Below are positions 53,553 to 62,598 of a stretch of 64,000 nt of DNA, one piece after another (within the stretch, counting starts at the first letter, position 1; each line of letters opens with the position of its first letter). Location of the stretch: positions 248,001-312,000 of the forward strand of contig LNKV01000013.1 in assembly GCA_001465935.1 (NCBI GenBank), read 5' to 3'. This DNA comes from Clarireedia homoeocarpa (Eukaryota; Ascomycota; Leotiomycetes; Helotiales; Rutstroemiaceae). The position numbers and the translations under genes were made by a program. The notes beneath the pieces were generated by a model. That model did not search any database, was not told the origin of the DNA, and worked only from the letters and a program-made list of their open reading frames with translations.

Positions 53553-56500
53553 TCATTCTTCGTCTTCGTCTTCTTCTTCATCCTCGTCCATTCCTTCTGC
53601 CACAGAGACGTGGAAGCTAGGGTCCTGATCGACACCGACATAACTATCGCTCATGAGGAACAATTTTAGATCATGCTCCCCAGGTGTCGGTACTGTATAT
53701 TCTAGTCGCAAATTCAAAGCTTTGCCAATTGTGACTCGCTTGATCGCAAGCAATGTTTTGGAGCTTTCGTCACCCACCACTAACCACCAATTCTCCATTT
53801 TCTTCGCCGGATAGAACGGAGCATGTACAGACATGTCCACTTCAGTATCCTCGTCATCTTCATCAACATCCCGCACAATCTTAACTTTGATGTAAGCTGG
53901 GGAGCCAGCAACGATCTCAGCGTCTTCCAACTCAAAGTCCAGTTCAATGTTGGGGTACTTGGAGTTCGTGAAATTCGCAGCCTGTGCTAACTGGGTCTGA
54001 GACAGACCAAGTCGGTTGATGAGAGCGTCGTAGTTTGGATTTTCAGAGGGATCCATGGCATCCATGAATTCGAAAATATCCTTAATACTAATTACACACA
54101 AATATGTTAGCGATGAAATGACTATAGTGCACAGTAAATTTACGTACCCATATTCGTTTGCAGCCTTAATGACCTCTGGTGTGAAATGAGGAATCTGCTT
54201 CAAAGGACTGTCTCGATCCCACATCGCTTGCACGACCATCTGAGACATTTCCATAGCGTTCATGGCGTTGAGATGCCCATCTGAGGACAGTACATCAACA
54301 GTAGCACTCAAAAGGCCCAAGACCTTTGTAAGGATCATTTCTTGATCTTTGGCGAGGTCGATTGGTAGCTGCATCCTCGAAAAATGAGCTTGCAGAAGAA
54401 CAAATGCTTTAAAGTGAGGAGAGTCGAAGCTTGGCTGGGCCATTTTTACAGGGAGTCTATCATACACCCTACGTAATAAGCTGTCTTCATGTCTCCTGAT
54501 TTGAATAGACTCAAACTCAGTAGCAGAGGTAACAATTTCGAGAATCCCTTTGAGTTTGGTTTTGCCTGTTAATGACAAAAGGAAAGTCTGCATGGTGATA
54601 TACGAGATGTTGTAATAAGCTGCAATCATAGCCGCATTCAAAGGAGTGACAGAGTCGTCCTCCTCATCAAGGTCGATGATCTTGTACTCCGCGAGGTCCT
54701 TCAATGTTGTCTCCACCAACTCTGATAGATGAGCACTAAGACCTTCGTGAGAGGTGTCAGCGAGACTGTAGTAGCTTGGATTGGCTAGTAGCCTTCGATA
54801 AAAGTAGGTGAATGTTGTCCAGTTGATAGCATCATTGGCCGATTCTATCATCTTTGTGCTAATTTCAGACACAAAAGCATCATGGAGATATACCTGAAGA
54901 TGGCTTTCGATCGGAAGAGCTTCGTTCAAGAACTTCTTGTAGTATTCTCTTTTGACAGCTGGAACCATCAATACACCCCTGCTGATCTTGTCCTCCAGTG
55001 GTCGTGTTGCCTTGCCAAACATCTGCAGGACCTCGCTCAGAGGATAGTCGACATAGCGATGCTCTCTGCCTTCATAGAACTGAGTACCCATCACAACAAC
55101 CAAGTGTGCTTTGCAATCTAGCTCCCAGCAGACATCACGAGAAGCAACCATTACTTGTATAGCACCATTGTCATACAGATGTTTGACGATACGTTTATCA
55201 CTTGTGCTGAGAGCCTCATGATAATAGCCAATACCGTGCGAGAGGGATTCAGCTAGTGCTTCTTCTTGGAGGCGTTCCAGTAGTGGCTTCATTTCTTCTA
55301 CATCCGCATGCAAGAAGCGGTCTTCATCATCACTTGCCACGCATGCTAAAAGTAAATCCCGAGTTGTAGCACGAGCCTGCTTCCTACTTGGAACAAAGAC
55401 AATAGCCGGTTTGTCTGGGGACATCTGGAGAATGGACAAATAGGTCGGTTTTGCCATTGCGAGCATGAGAGATGGAAAATGAGGTATCGTGAAGGACTGA
55501 ATGTGAAGCTCCAGAGGAACAGACCGAACGTGAGGACTGAAGTTATAAATATTGTGCTTCTTGGCGTCAATCCACTCTCCAATGTCGCGAGCGTTTGACA
55601 GAGACACGCTCAAGCCAACAATTCGTAATGGCAACTCTGTCTGTGATCGAATATAGTGCATCCGAGAAACAATGATTTCATACACATATCCAGCTTGACC
55701 GCCAAGCATGTGCAGCTCATCAGCTATGAATAGCTGGACGGTCTGAACGTTCTTACGTCGCTGCCATTGTCGGGAGAGCACATCCCACTGAGAAGGCGTA
55801 GAAAGAATCAGATCACCTCTTTCTAGAAGCTTGAGATCTGCTGTTGTTTCGCCTGTCAGCTTCACAATCTCCTTGCCTCCACGAAGTGTGGAGAATCGCT
55901 TTTGCCAATCTTGGAAACGGAGATCAACGAGCTCTTGGAAAGGTGCGATGTAGACAGCCCGCCCTGTTTTGTTCGCAGACCAATGATGAAGCAGAGCGAA
56001 TTCTGCGCATACTGTCTTGCCACTTCCGGTAGGTGCTCCAATAAACACGTTGTCGTCGGTATCGTAGAGAGATTTGAACGTTTGAGTCTGGATTTTATTG
56101 AAACGTTCCCAATCTGGATAAAGCGTCCTGTACTCATCTGTCTTTAATGCGGCTACAGGAAGTGGTTGCAAGTCGAGTACAGGGGTGTGAGGTGGGAATT
56201 TCTCCGGCAAGATGAGTTTTTGGAAAGAAACGGCAACTCTAGTTTCTGAATGCATCCATCTATCCGAGACGACCGTGATGAAGTAATTAGGAGGCATCGG
56301 CTCTGTGATCGGAACAGTGAACTCGACCAAATGCTCGTTCATTTCGGCTTGCGCGAAGTCCTTGCGGAGGATAAATTGATCGTGAAAAAGGATATCTTCG
56401 CCATCACAATCTTCAGCAATAATCCAAAAGCTCTCTGCAGTTCCATGGATTTCATCATCCCATTCGAAGTTAGGTGTGATAGTCAATTCAACTCTCAGCA

Positions 56501-59500
56501 TAGACCTTGTCATAGGTTGTACTTGTGCCTGTACCTCTAATCTTGGGAACTTAGAGACAAAATTGCAGACAGTTCGACCAGCCTTGGGAAGTCCTAGAAG
56601 TTCGCCCATACGTGGTGGGTCCAGGTCAAAGTAATTGTTCCATGAGACATCAATCCTTTCGGCTTTCTGGATAATATCCTTTGGGCAGGCCGGGAATTGT
56701 CGAAGTGGTGACATGGTCGGCCACATGCGTTTCTCTGCCATTTTGCAAAGCTCCAGTGCTGTTTTGGCGACTGATGCCCAACCCTTCTTGAGAGTAATTT
56801 CAAACATAGCACGTAGAATTCGTCCAGCGGATTGAGTGACGTATACAAGATCTGCCATCAGTGCAAGGCCTTCTAACTTTAATCGAGAAATGAAAGCTTG
56901 CAAAAGAACGTTGATTTTGGCGTGTGGCTCTTCAATGCTTTCTTTTACTGGTATAGGCACGCGTCCCAGAAGTTTGGCGAGCTCCAGTTTTTCGTCTTGA
57001 CGAACAGGAATGTATTTGAATTCGTCACTCAACGCAAACACACGGAAAAGCTCAATCGGGGTAATCGAAGGTTGAATGTGTTGATTGTAAGTCAGCATGG
57101 AGCTATGGGTGATGTAATAGTGAGAAGCAATTCTCCCAAGCTCTGTTGCTTGTAGTTTGCCGGACTTCTTATCATACTTCACCAGGTTTGACTTCTCCAG
57201 AACCACAGCTGCTGAGTGGATTAAGTCAACACGTTTCTGCTCAAGTGCACTATCATCTTCATAGTCGGCACCAACGCTATAAAGACCGGGAGAGCGTAGC
57301 ATCCGAACAAAAAGGTACGTATATCCCAGCCATTCCACACCTTCATCACGACTACGGACATTGCCAAGGACTATCTCCGCATTCAAATTATCCACCAACC
57401 TGCTGACGAACTGACTCTCAATAGGTAACTGTTGATTCAAAAGAGACAAGTAGTATTGCATTTCGTTCTGGGTGGTTATAATGATGCCTTCTCCATATGT
57501 GTCGTACTGCGGTCGACCAGCACGGCCCAGCATTTGAAGGACATCCTGTGGACTTAGCTCTACCCAGCTGCCTTTCTCGGGCGAGTAAACCTGAGTGCCT
57601 TTGATAATGACAGTATGGGCTGGCAGATTCACACCCCATGCCAGAGTAGCAGTACATACGAGGACTTGTATAAGGCCGTCATGGAAGAGATCCTCGACAG
57701 ATGTTCGGTCAGGTCTGCTCATTCCAGCATGGTGTATACCAAAACCGTAAGGAAGTAAATCCTTGAGTTCGCGATCACTAACAGCTTCAGCCTCGGAGTT
57801 AAGAGCTTCTCGGCTCCCAGCATCACTCCTTAGTATTTGCCCGATGGTCTCCATCTCCAAAGCTTTGTCTCGAATGTATCTAGCAGTCTTTGCAGTTTCT
57901 TTCCGAGAATGCACGAAAATAATCATTTGGTTACCATTCTTTCCTACATGCTCAAGAACCTTGGTATAGGTCACATCGTTCATCGTCTTCAATTGTTTGA
58001 TGGCCTTCTTCTCAGTTATTCCAACAAATTCTTGTCGAAGTGGACAAGGTCGGAATGAGCCATCGAAATGAAACATGCCCTTCTGAGGATCAACACGTAG
58101 GAAGCTTGCAACATCACGGTAGTTTGGTAATGTGGCTGACAGCCCAATGAGACGGACAGGATCACCTGTCTGTTCCATTTTTCTGATCGTCCGACTGACA
58201 ATGCTTTCCAGAACAGGCCCACGGTCATCATGTAAGAGATGAATCTCATCGATGATTATCAGACGAACCAAGTTAGTGTAGCTGAGATCAGTAGCCTTCC
58301 TCGTAATTACATCCCATTTCTCAGGAGTTGTAACTATGATTTGAGTATCAGCAATTTGCTGCTTGGTAAGCTGTCGATCACCGGTTAATTCAGATACTTG
58401 GATACCGTAAGCCTTCAGTCGGGCGCCAAAGTTTCCAACCTGTTCCTGGACCAGAGCTTTCAGTGGTGCAATGTAGACAATTTTGAAGGCATCCAAGTTA
58501 ATCTCCCCTGTTTCAGGATTACGGTTCTTTCCGATTTCTCGTAGAATAGTCAACATGCCAACATTCGTCTTTCCACTTCCGGTAGGGGCACATATGAGCA
58601 TGTTACCGTCATCTTGGAAAGCCTGCGGGAAACATTTTGATTGTATTTTGTTAAGTTTGCCTGCAGAATCAAAGGGAACTCGAGCCCACTCAGGCATTTC
58701 GGTTACCGGAATGTCGCGATCCGAAGGTTCATTGCGCTTCTTAGGAGGGGGTACATGTATCTCCTCATAACCCTTGAAAGTTCGTTTGGTTGATCCTTCA
58801 GGTAATTTGACCTTGGGGTTCGTCATGAGATGGTTTCCTTGATCGAAAACGAGGTTTTCGAGGTTGATGAGCTTCCGGGGTTGCAGTCCACCAACCAATC
58901 CGTCATTGTCCTTTGGTTCTGGCTTTGCACCACCGTTAATGAATTCCGCGGGTACATCGATATCCATTTTGATTTCTAATTTCCGCTTCTTCGATGCGTC
59001 TCCCGGAGCGACGCCGCGTAACTCGTCTAGAATCCAGCGGAGTCCTTCAGAAGCGATTTCGCGCTCAACTACCCCACGTGCTTCCGCGTCCTCAGCACGC
59101 GCTAATCGAGTGAGCCAAACGATCTTATCTCGGTTTGCGATAAGTTTATGAACCAATTCGTGATGTTCATAATCAAACAATTCAGCAAGGTCGTTCTCGA
59201 TTTCTCTTAATGGCTTCTCTTCCCCCCCTTCCTCTTCCGGTGCCCCGGACAATATCTGGAGCGCTTCCTGGGTTTTCAATTGTTGGATATGGGCATCTGA
59301 ATAAACTGAACCAATTTGTCTCTGGAGCCAATATGCATCAATTTCGCGTGCCGGTATAAAATCCTTCTGGTCTTTAGCAGCATCAGTGTTATCCATAGGA
59401 GTGGAATCCAATATCATGGCTTCTTCTTCTGGCAGTTCTTGCGATGGCGCGGCCTTGTCAACTCCAATATCGTCTGCTAAGGCGACATCTTCATCTCCTA

Positions 59501-60284
59501 GACCGTTATCGCCACCCTCGGCTTCGTCTTCAGAAGATTCATCTCGAATTTCATCGAGCATCTCGGCGCCTTCCTCGTCTGAATTATCGTCAAAAACAAC
59601 AGCTACTCCTTGGCGGTCGTCGATTTCGGCGCCATCTTCTCCGCCATTTTCACCATCAGCCATATCTTCGTCTTCATCCTGAGCATCATAATCGGTGATT
59701 TTCTTTCCTAGATTCACGAGCTCATTGAACTGCTTTGGACTCATACTCGCTCCCAGCAAGTCGTCTATCTCCTTCTTCTTGTCAAAATCCTTCATATCGT
59801 CATCTTTCAGATATTCTAGTACAGCATCGGCGGCACTTCGAACCACTTCATGCGGCACATCTCCAAGGTTGTTCGCGACTGTGGTCAAAATAAGATCGTA
59901 GGTCGCCCGAGTCGCGGAAGTTCTAGGTCTATATCGAATGCCTTCTACTAATGCATCTGCCGCCGACAATATTCCAGCCCCTCGGAGTTGTGCTGGCTCC
60001 CCACGTTTTCGTTTTCGCTGCTCACGTTCTAAAACATCCTCTCCCTCGCGATAGCCACCACGTTGAACATCTGGAAGCCCTGTCGCTTTCTTCTTCTGCT
60101 TTGGCGCGTCGTCGCGAGCGTTTCGTGAACCCATATCCCGGATGCTGATATGCCCCGCGAGGGATTCTGGATCACCGGTCACCTCATCATTTCGTCGCGT
60201 AACGAATCGACGGTCCGCCTGGAGGACCAGGTTGGACATCGCCGAGTACTTGTATTGTGATACATCGCGCTGTTGGTCCGTCAT
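53553..60284 (-). CDS. BRR2: spliceosomal U5 snRNP RNA helicase Brr2
   Basis: Exons 60284..54148 and 54087..53553 give about 2223 residues. The N-terminal part is acidic and regulatory (VVFDDNSDEEGAE). Helicase cassette 1 has APTGSGKTN (about residue 563), DEIHLLHD, SATLPNYRD and QMLGRAGRPQYD, followed by its Sec63 module. Cassette 2 has GAPTGSGKTVCAE (about 1418), DELHMLGG instead of DEIH, and SVSLSNARD instead of SAT, the degenerate form expected of the inactive second cassette. A second Sec63 module and an acidic C-terminus end the protein. Brr2 unwinds U4/U6 during spliceosome activation. The 60-bp intron (54147..54088) is a multiple of three with no stop, so unspliced RNA would encode 20 extra residues. 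Confidence 0.96.
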   Translation of the reverse strand: MTDQQRDVSQYKYSAMSNLVLQADRRFVTRRNDEVTGDPESLAGHISIRDMGSRNARDDAPKQKKKATGLPDVQRGGYREGEDVLEREQRKRKRGEPAQLRGAGILSAADALVEGIRYRPRTSATRATYDLILTTVANNLGDVPHEVVRSAADAVLEYLKDDDMKDFDKKKEIDDLLGASMSPKQFNELVNLGKKITDYDAQDEDEDMADGENGGEDGAEIDDRQGVAVVFDDNSDEEGAEMLDEIRDESSEDEAEGGDNGLGDEDVALADDIGVDKAAPSQELPEEEAMILDSTPMDNTDAAKDQKDFIPAREIDAYWLQRQIGSVYSDAHIQQLKTQEALQILSGAPEEEGGEEKPLREIENDLAELFDYEHHELVHKLIANRDKIVWLTRLARAEDAEARGVVEREIASEGLRWILDELRGVAPGDASKKRKLEIKMDIDVPAEFINGGAKPEPKDNDGLVGGLQPRKLINLENLVFDQGNHLMTNPKVKLPEGSTKRTFKGYEEIHVPPPKKRNEPSDRDIPVTEMPEWARVPFDSAGKLNKIQSKCFPQAFQDDGNMLICAPTGSGKTNVGMLTILREIGKNRNPETGEINLDAFKIVYIAPLKALVQEQVGNFGARLKAYGIQVSELTGDRQLTKQQIADTQIIVTTPEKWDVITRKATDLSYTNLVRLIIIDEIHLLHDDRGPVLESIVSRTIRKMEQTGDPVRLIGLSATLPNYRDVASFLRVDPQKGMFHFDGSFRPCPLRQEFVGITEKKAIKQLKTMNDVTYTKVLEHVGKNGNQMIIFVHSRKETAKTARYIRDKALEMETIGQILRSDAGSREALNSEAEAVSDRELKDLLPYGFGIHHAGMSRPDRTSVEDLFHDGLIQVLVCTATLAWGVNLPAHTVIIKGTQVYSPEKGSWVELSPQDVLQMLGRAGRPQYDTYGEGIIITTQNEMQYYLSLLNQQLPIESQFVSRLVDNLNAEIVLGNVRSRDEGVEWLGYTYLFVRMLRSPGLYSVGADYEDDSALEQKRVDLIHSAAVVLEKSNLVKYDKKSGKLQATELGRIASHYYITHSSMLTYNQHIQPSITPIELFRVFALSDEFKYIPVRQDEKLELAKLLGRVPIPVKESIEEPHAKINVLLQAFISRLKLEGLALMADLVYVTQSAGRILRAMFEITLKKGWASVAKTALELCKMAEKRMWPTMSPLRQFPACPKDIIQKAERIDVSWNNYFDLDPPRMGELLGLPKAGRTVCNFVSKFPRLEVQAQVQPMTRSMLRVELTITPNFEWDDEIHGTAESFWIIAEDCDGEDILFHDQFILRKDFAQAEMNEHLVEFTVPITEPMPPNYFITVVSDRWMHSETRVAVSFQKLILPEKFPPHTPVLDLQPLPVAALKTDEYRTLYPDWERFNKIQTQTFKSLYDTDDNVFIGAPTGSGKTVCAEFALLHHWSANKTGRAVYIAPFQELVDLRFQDWQKRFSTLRGGKEIVKLTGETTADLKLLERGDLILSTPSQWDVLSRQWQRRKNVQTVQLFIADELHMLGGQAGYVYEIIVSRMHYIRSQTELPLRIVGLSVSLSNARDIGEWIDAKKHNIYNFSPHVRSVPLELHIQSFTIPHFPSLMLAMAKPTYLSILQMSPDKPAIVFVPSRKQARATTRDLLLACVASDDEDRFLHADVEEMKPLLERLQEEALAESLSHGIGYYHEALSTSDKRIVKHLYDNGAIQVMVASRDVCWELDCKAHLVVVMGTQFYEGREHRYVDYPLSEVLQMFGKATRPLEDKISRGVLMVPAVKREYYKKFLNEALPIESHLQVYLHDAFVSEISTKMIESANDAINWTTFTYFYRRLLANPSYYSLADTSHEGLSAHLSELVETTLKDLAEYKIIDLDEEDDSVTPLNAAMIAAYYNISYITMQTFLLSLTGKTKLKGILEIVTSATEFESIQIRRHEDSLLRRVYDRLPVKMAQPSFDSPHFKAFVLLQAHFSRMQLPIDLAKDQEMILTKVLGLLSATVDVLSSDGHLNAMNAMEMSQMVVQAMWDRDSPLKQIPHFTPEVIKAANEYGYVNLLCTIVISSLTYLCVISIKDIFEFMDAMDPSENPNYDALINRLGLSQTQLAQAANFTNSKYPNIELDFELEDAEIVAGSPAYIKVKIVRDVDEDDEDTEVDMSVHAPFYPAKKMENWWLVVGDESSKTLLAIKRVTIGKALNLRLEYTVPTPGEHDLKLFLMSDSYVGVDQDPSFHVSVAEGMDEDEEEDEDEE

Positions 60285-60714
60285 TATGCTGATTTAGATA
60301 TTTCTACCCTTCAAATGTCGGAGCCTATATGGCAACAGAGGTATGAGCGAGATAGCTGCTTCTGAGCCTTTAAGTCATCTGGAGACACCGCTCAGGATGA
60401 ATAAATTAACGGAATTGATCTTCCAAGTACGTAAATTTCATAAAGGGAAGGTGAGATGTCGAGCCGCAACTACAAGGGAAAATAGGTTGATATAGATCTC
60501 AGAAGGTATTCCGCCTCCAGAGGTTCAATCCAAATTTCGCAAATTTAAGGTTTAGCGCTAGGCTACTATTTGCCAGCCAGCCTTCTTACAAGCCACTACT
60601 AGAGCAGCCTCACTACAGCATTTGACTATTTAACGGTGAGTCTCAAAATAATCCGCTTGTATAATTCTGTTATTCGAATACTTCTACGGCAAGCCCGAGC
60701 TGCGGAACCGGAAA
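60285..60714. promoter_or_regulatory. bidirectional promoter region
   Basis: These 430 bp separate divergently transcribed BRR2 and the coiled-coil gene. They are AT-rich with no nameable factor site. Confidence 0.5.
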
Positions 60715-62274
60715 ATGGACGATCTTGGGAATCTTCCTCGAGGCATCGTAGAAGTTCACCATACCTTGACACCCTTTATACGGCAAAGGCACGACGCTTT
60801 ACACGTTAGACGTGTTCTTACTGCTCATCTGAACTTTCACGTGAACTCAGGAGGAAGCATTCTAGTGCCTACAAATTTGTCATTATTGGAGCCTGCTTCA
60901 AACGTTGAGCAAGAGAGCGGTTTTGCTTGCATTCAACATGAATATCTAAGTTGCGTCCGAGCAAATCTCAAGGCCCGAAACGAATTCGCAGCCCTTTCTG
61001 CACAACATGATAACCATGAAACCTCAGAAGTGAACGAAAGTCGACTTTCATATGATACAGCTATAGACAGCGAGATATCTCTGAATTGTTTTCTAGATAT
61101 CGAGAGACAGCGCCGCCAACACGAGCGTTTTCGCATCATTCAAGGCCTCGTGGATCAGCTAGCAGAGAAGCCCCCTTCCTCGAGCGATTACTTCAACCCA
61201 AAAAGGTTAGAAGTGCTGAATGATTTAGGATCTTTACCTCCAGTGCCACCAGAAGTTTTAATGCCAGCTGGTGTCCACCATGACTCTGATAAGATGGACC
61301 TCAAAAATTTGGTGGATAGATTGGAGAGATCAGTACTACGCGCAAAATTGCTTCTAAAGAAGGAGCAGAAGCTACTAGAAAAAGTTAGAGCCAGCACCTC
61401 GACAACGAACTCCCAGCAAGAAAGTGGCAGTCGTCAGCAAGCTCTTGGTACAACGCGAAACGAGTTGATCAATTGGATTGAGATGGAATTGGGCAAGGCG
61501 GGAGATTCGGCAGTGGAGCCTGCTGGGCAAGATGCAGGAACAGCCGAAAACAGAGGAAAGGACTATATCGACTCACAGCTCGCATCTATTGGGCGGATCT
61601 ATGATCAATATTTAGAAGTCAGAAAGCAGCTAGTTACGGCAATCCACGACGAACTATCACCTCCTCATACCACAACGACTGATAACGCTGAGGACTCCAC
61701 TGAAGCGTTGCCAGATGAAAGCATGGAGGAGCTCGAAGGGGCCATGAGAATGTCAGGGTATCCTTACTTAGAGGAGTTGTTATCTCTGTCAAATGAACAA
61801 AAATCAATAATACAACAAAGATCCTATCTTACCAGCAGCCTTACCCGGCAGCTCAAGGATGCTAGCCAAGATCTGGATAGGCTAACAGATGAAAGCCATC
61901 TACTGCCATCTTATCCTATGCCTAATCCGACCCAACCCAAGAATCATCTGGGGGAACCGATTTCCTTTGAGGAGGGTATCTCGAACCATATTAAACCGAA
62001 TTTATCCAGTCGAGCGAAATCATGGGTGTATGCGGCCGAGTCGAGCAGTATCGCCACAAAGGAAGCAGTTTTGGAGAGACTAGAAGACGGAGAAGCTGCC
62101 CTGGCAGATGCTCACCAGACAATTAGCGAATTCCAACTCCTCCTAGGGCAGGTTTTGCCACGGGATGCAGGTGCTCGTTCACAACCACTAGCGTATTTGA
62201 GCCAAGAAAACATGTGGGCGACGTTAGACGGTAATCTTGGGGTTATTAAGAACGAAGATCCAGACATGGGCTAG
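60715..62274 (+). CDS. coiled-coil protein of unknown function, 519 aa
   Basis: A single-exon frame of 519 residues with no signal peptide or membrane segment. Heptad-like helices are visible around 128-160 (FLDIERQRRQHERFRIIQGLVDQLAE), 195-235 (MDLKNLVDRLERSVLRAKLLLKKEQKLLEKV), 290-320 (DSQLASIGRIYDQYLEVRKQLV) and 360-400 (LLSLSNEQKSIIQQRSYLTSSLTRQLKDASQDLDRL). A conserved-looking N-terminus carries FIRQRHDALHVRRVLTAHLNFHV. It may be a microtubule or kinetochore-associated structural protein by general architecture, but I recognise no named family and do not assign a function. Confidence 0.75.
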   Translation: MDDLGNLPRGIVEVHHTLTPFIRQRHDALHVRRVLTAHLNFHVNSGGSILVPTNLSLLEPASNVEQESGFACIQHEYLSCVRANLKARNEFAALSAQHDNHETSEVNESRLSYDTAIDSEISLNCFLDIERQRRQHERFRIIQGLVDQLAEKPPSSSDYFNPKRLEVLNDLGSLPPVPPEVLMPAGVHHDSDKMDLKNLVDRLERSVLRAKLLLKKEQKLLEKVRASTSTTNSQQESGSRQQALGTTRNELINWIEMELGKAGDSAVEPAGQDAGTAENRGKDYIDSQLASIGRIYDQYLEVRKQLVTAIHDELSPPHTTTTDNAEDSTEALPDESMEELEGAMRMSGYPYLEELLSLSNEQKSIIQQRSYLTSSLTRQLKDASQDLDRLTDESHLLPSYPMPNPTQPKNHLGEPISFEEGISNHIKPNLSSRAKSWVYAAESSSIATKEAVLERLEDGEAALADAHQTISEFQLLLGQVLPRDAGARSQPLAYLSQENMWATLDGNLGVIKNEDPDMG

Positions 62275-62598
62275 AAACTTGAGGGATTATTGTTTCTGGG
62301 TATCTTTCTTGAACATCATCTGTTGGCATTATGGAATACTACACCGCACATAAGTATCCATTTTAAATACAAGCAGATATTGCGACACCAACCAACACAT
62401 GAAGTGTTTTTATTAATTCGATGGTGTGATATTAAAATATAACCCCTCATTTATGCCCTATATACTAGGCATTAATTCTGACTTCAGCCACACTTAGCTA
62501 AATGGCTTGTCTTCAAAAATATTGAAACTGAGTCACCCCGCCAATTTATTTTAAGATACAGGACGACGAGTTTGTGGTCCTTCGAAAACGTGCTCACA
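62275..62598. other. intergenic, no gene seen
   Basis: Contains the promoter of the synthetase gene. AT-rich and featureless. Confidence 0.5.

Noticed and set aside
59386..59682. Ser-rich + strand frame
   Set aside because: Antisense to the acidic N-terminal region of BRR2 (Glu/Asp codons read backwards give Ser/Leu/Pro).
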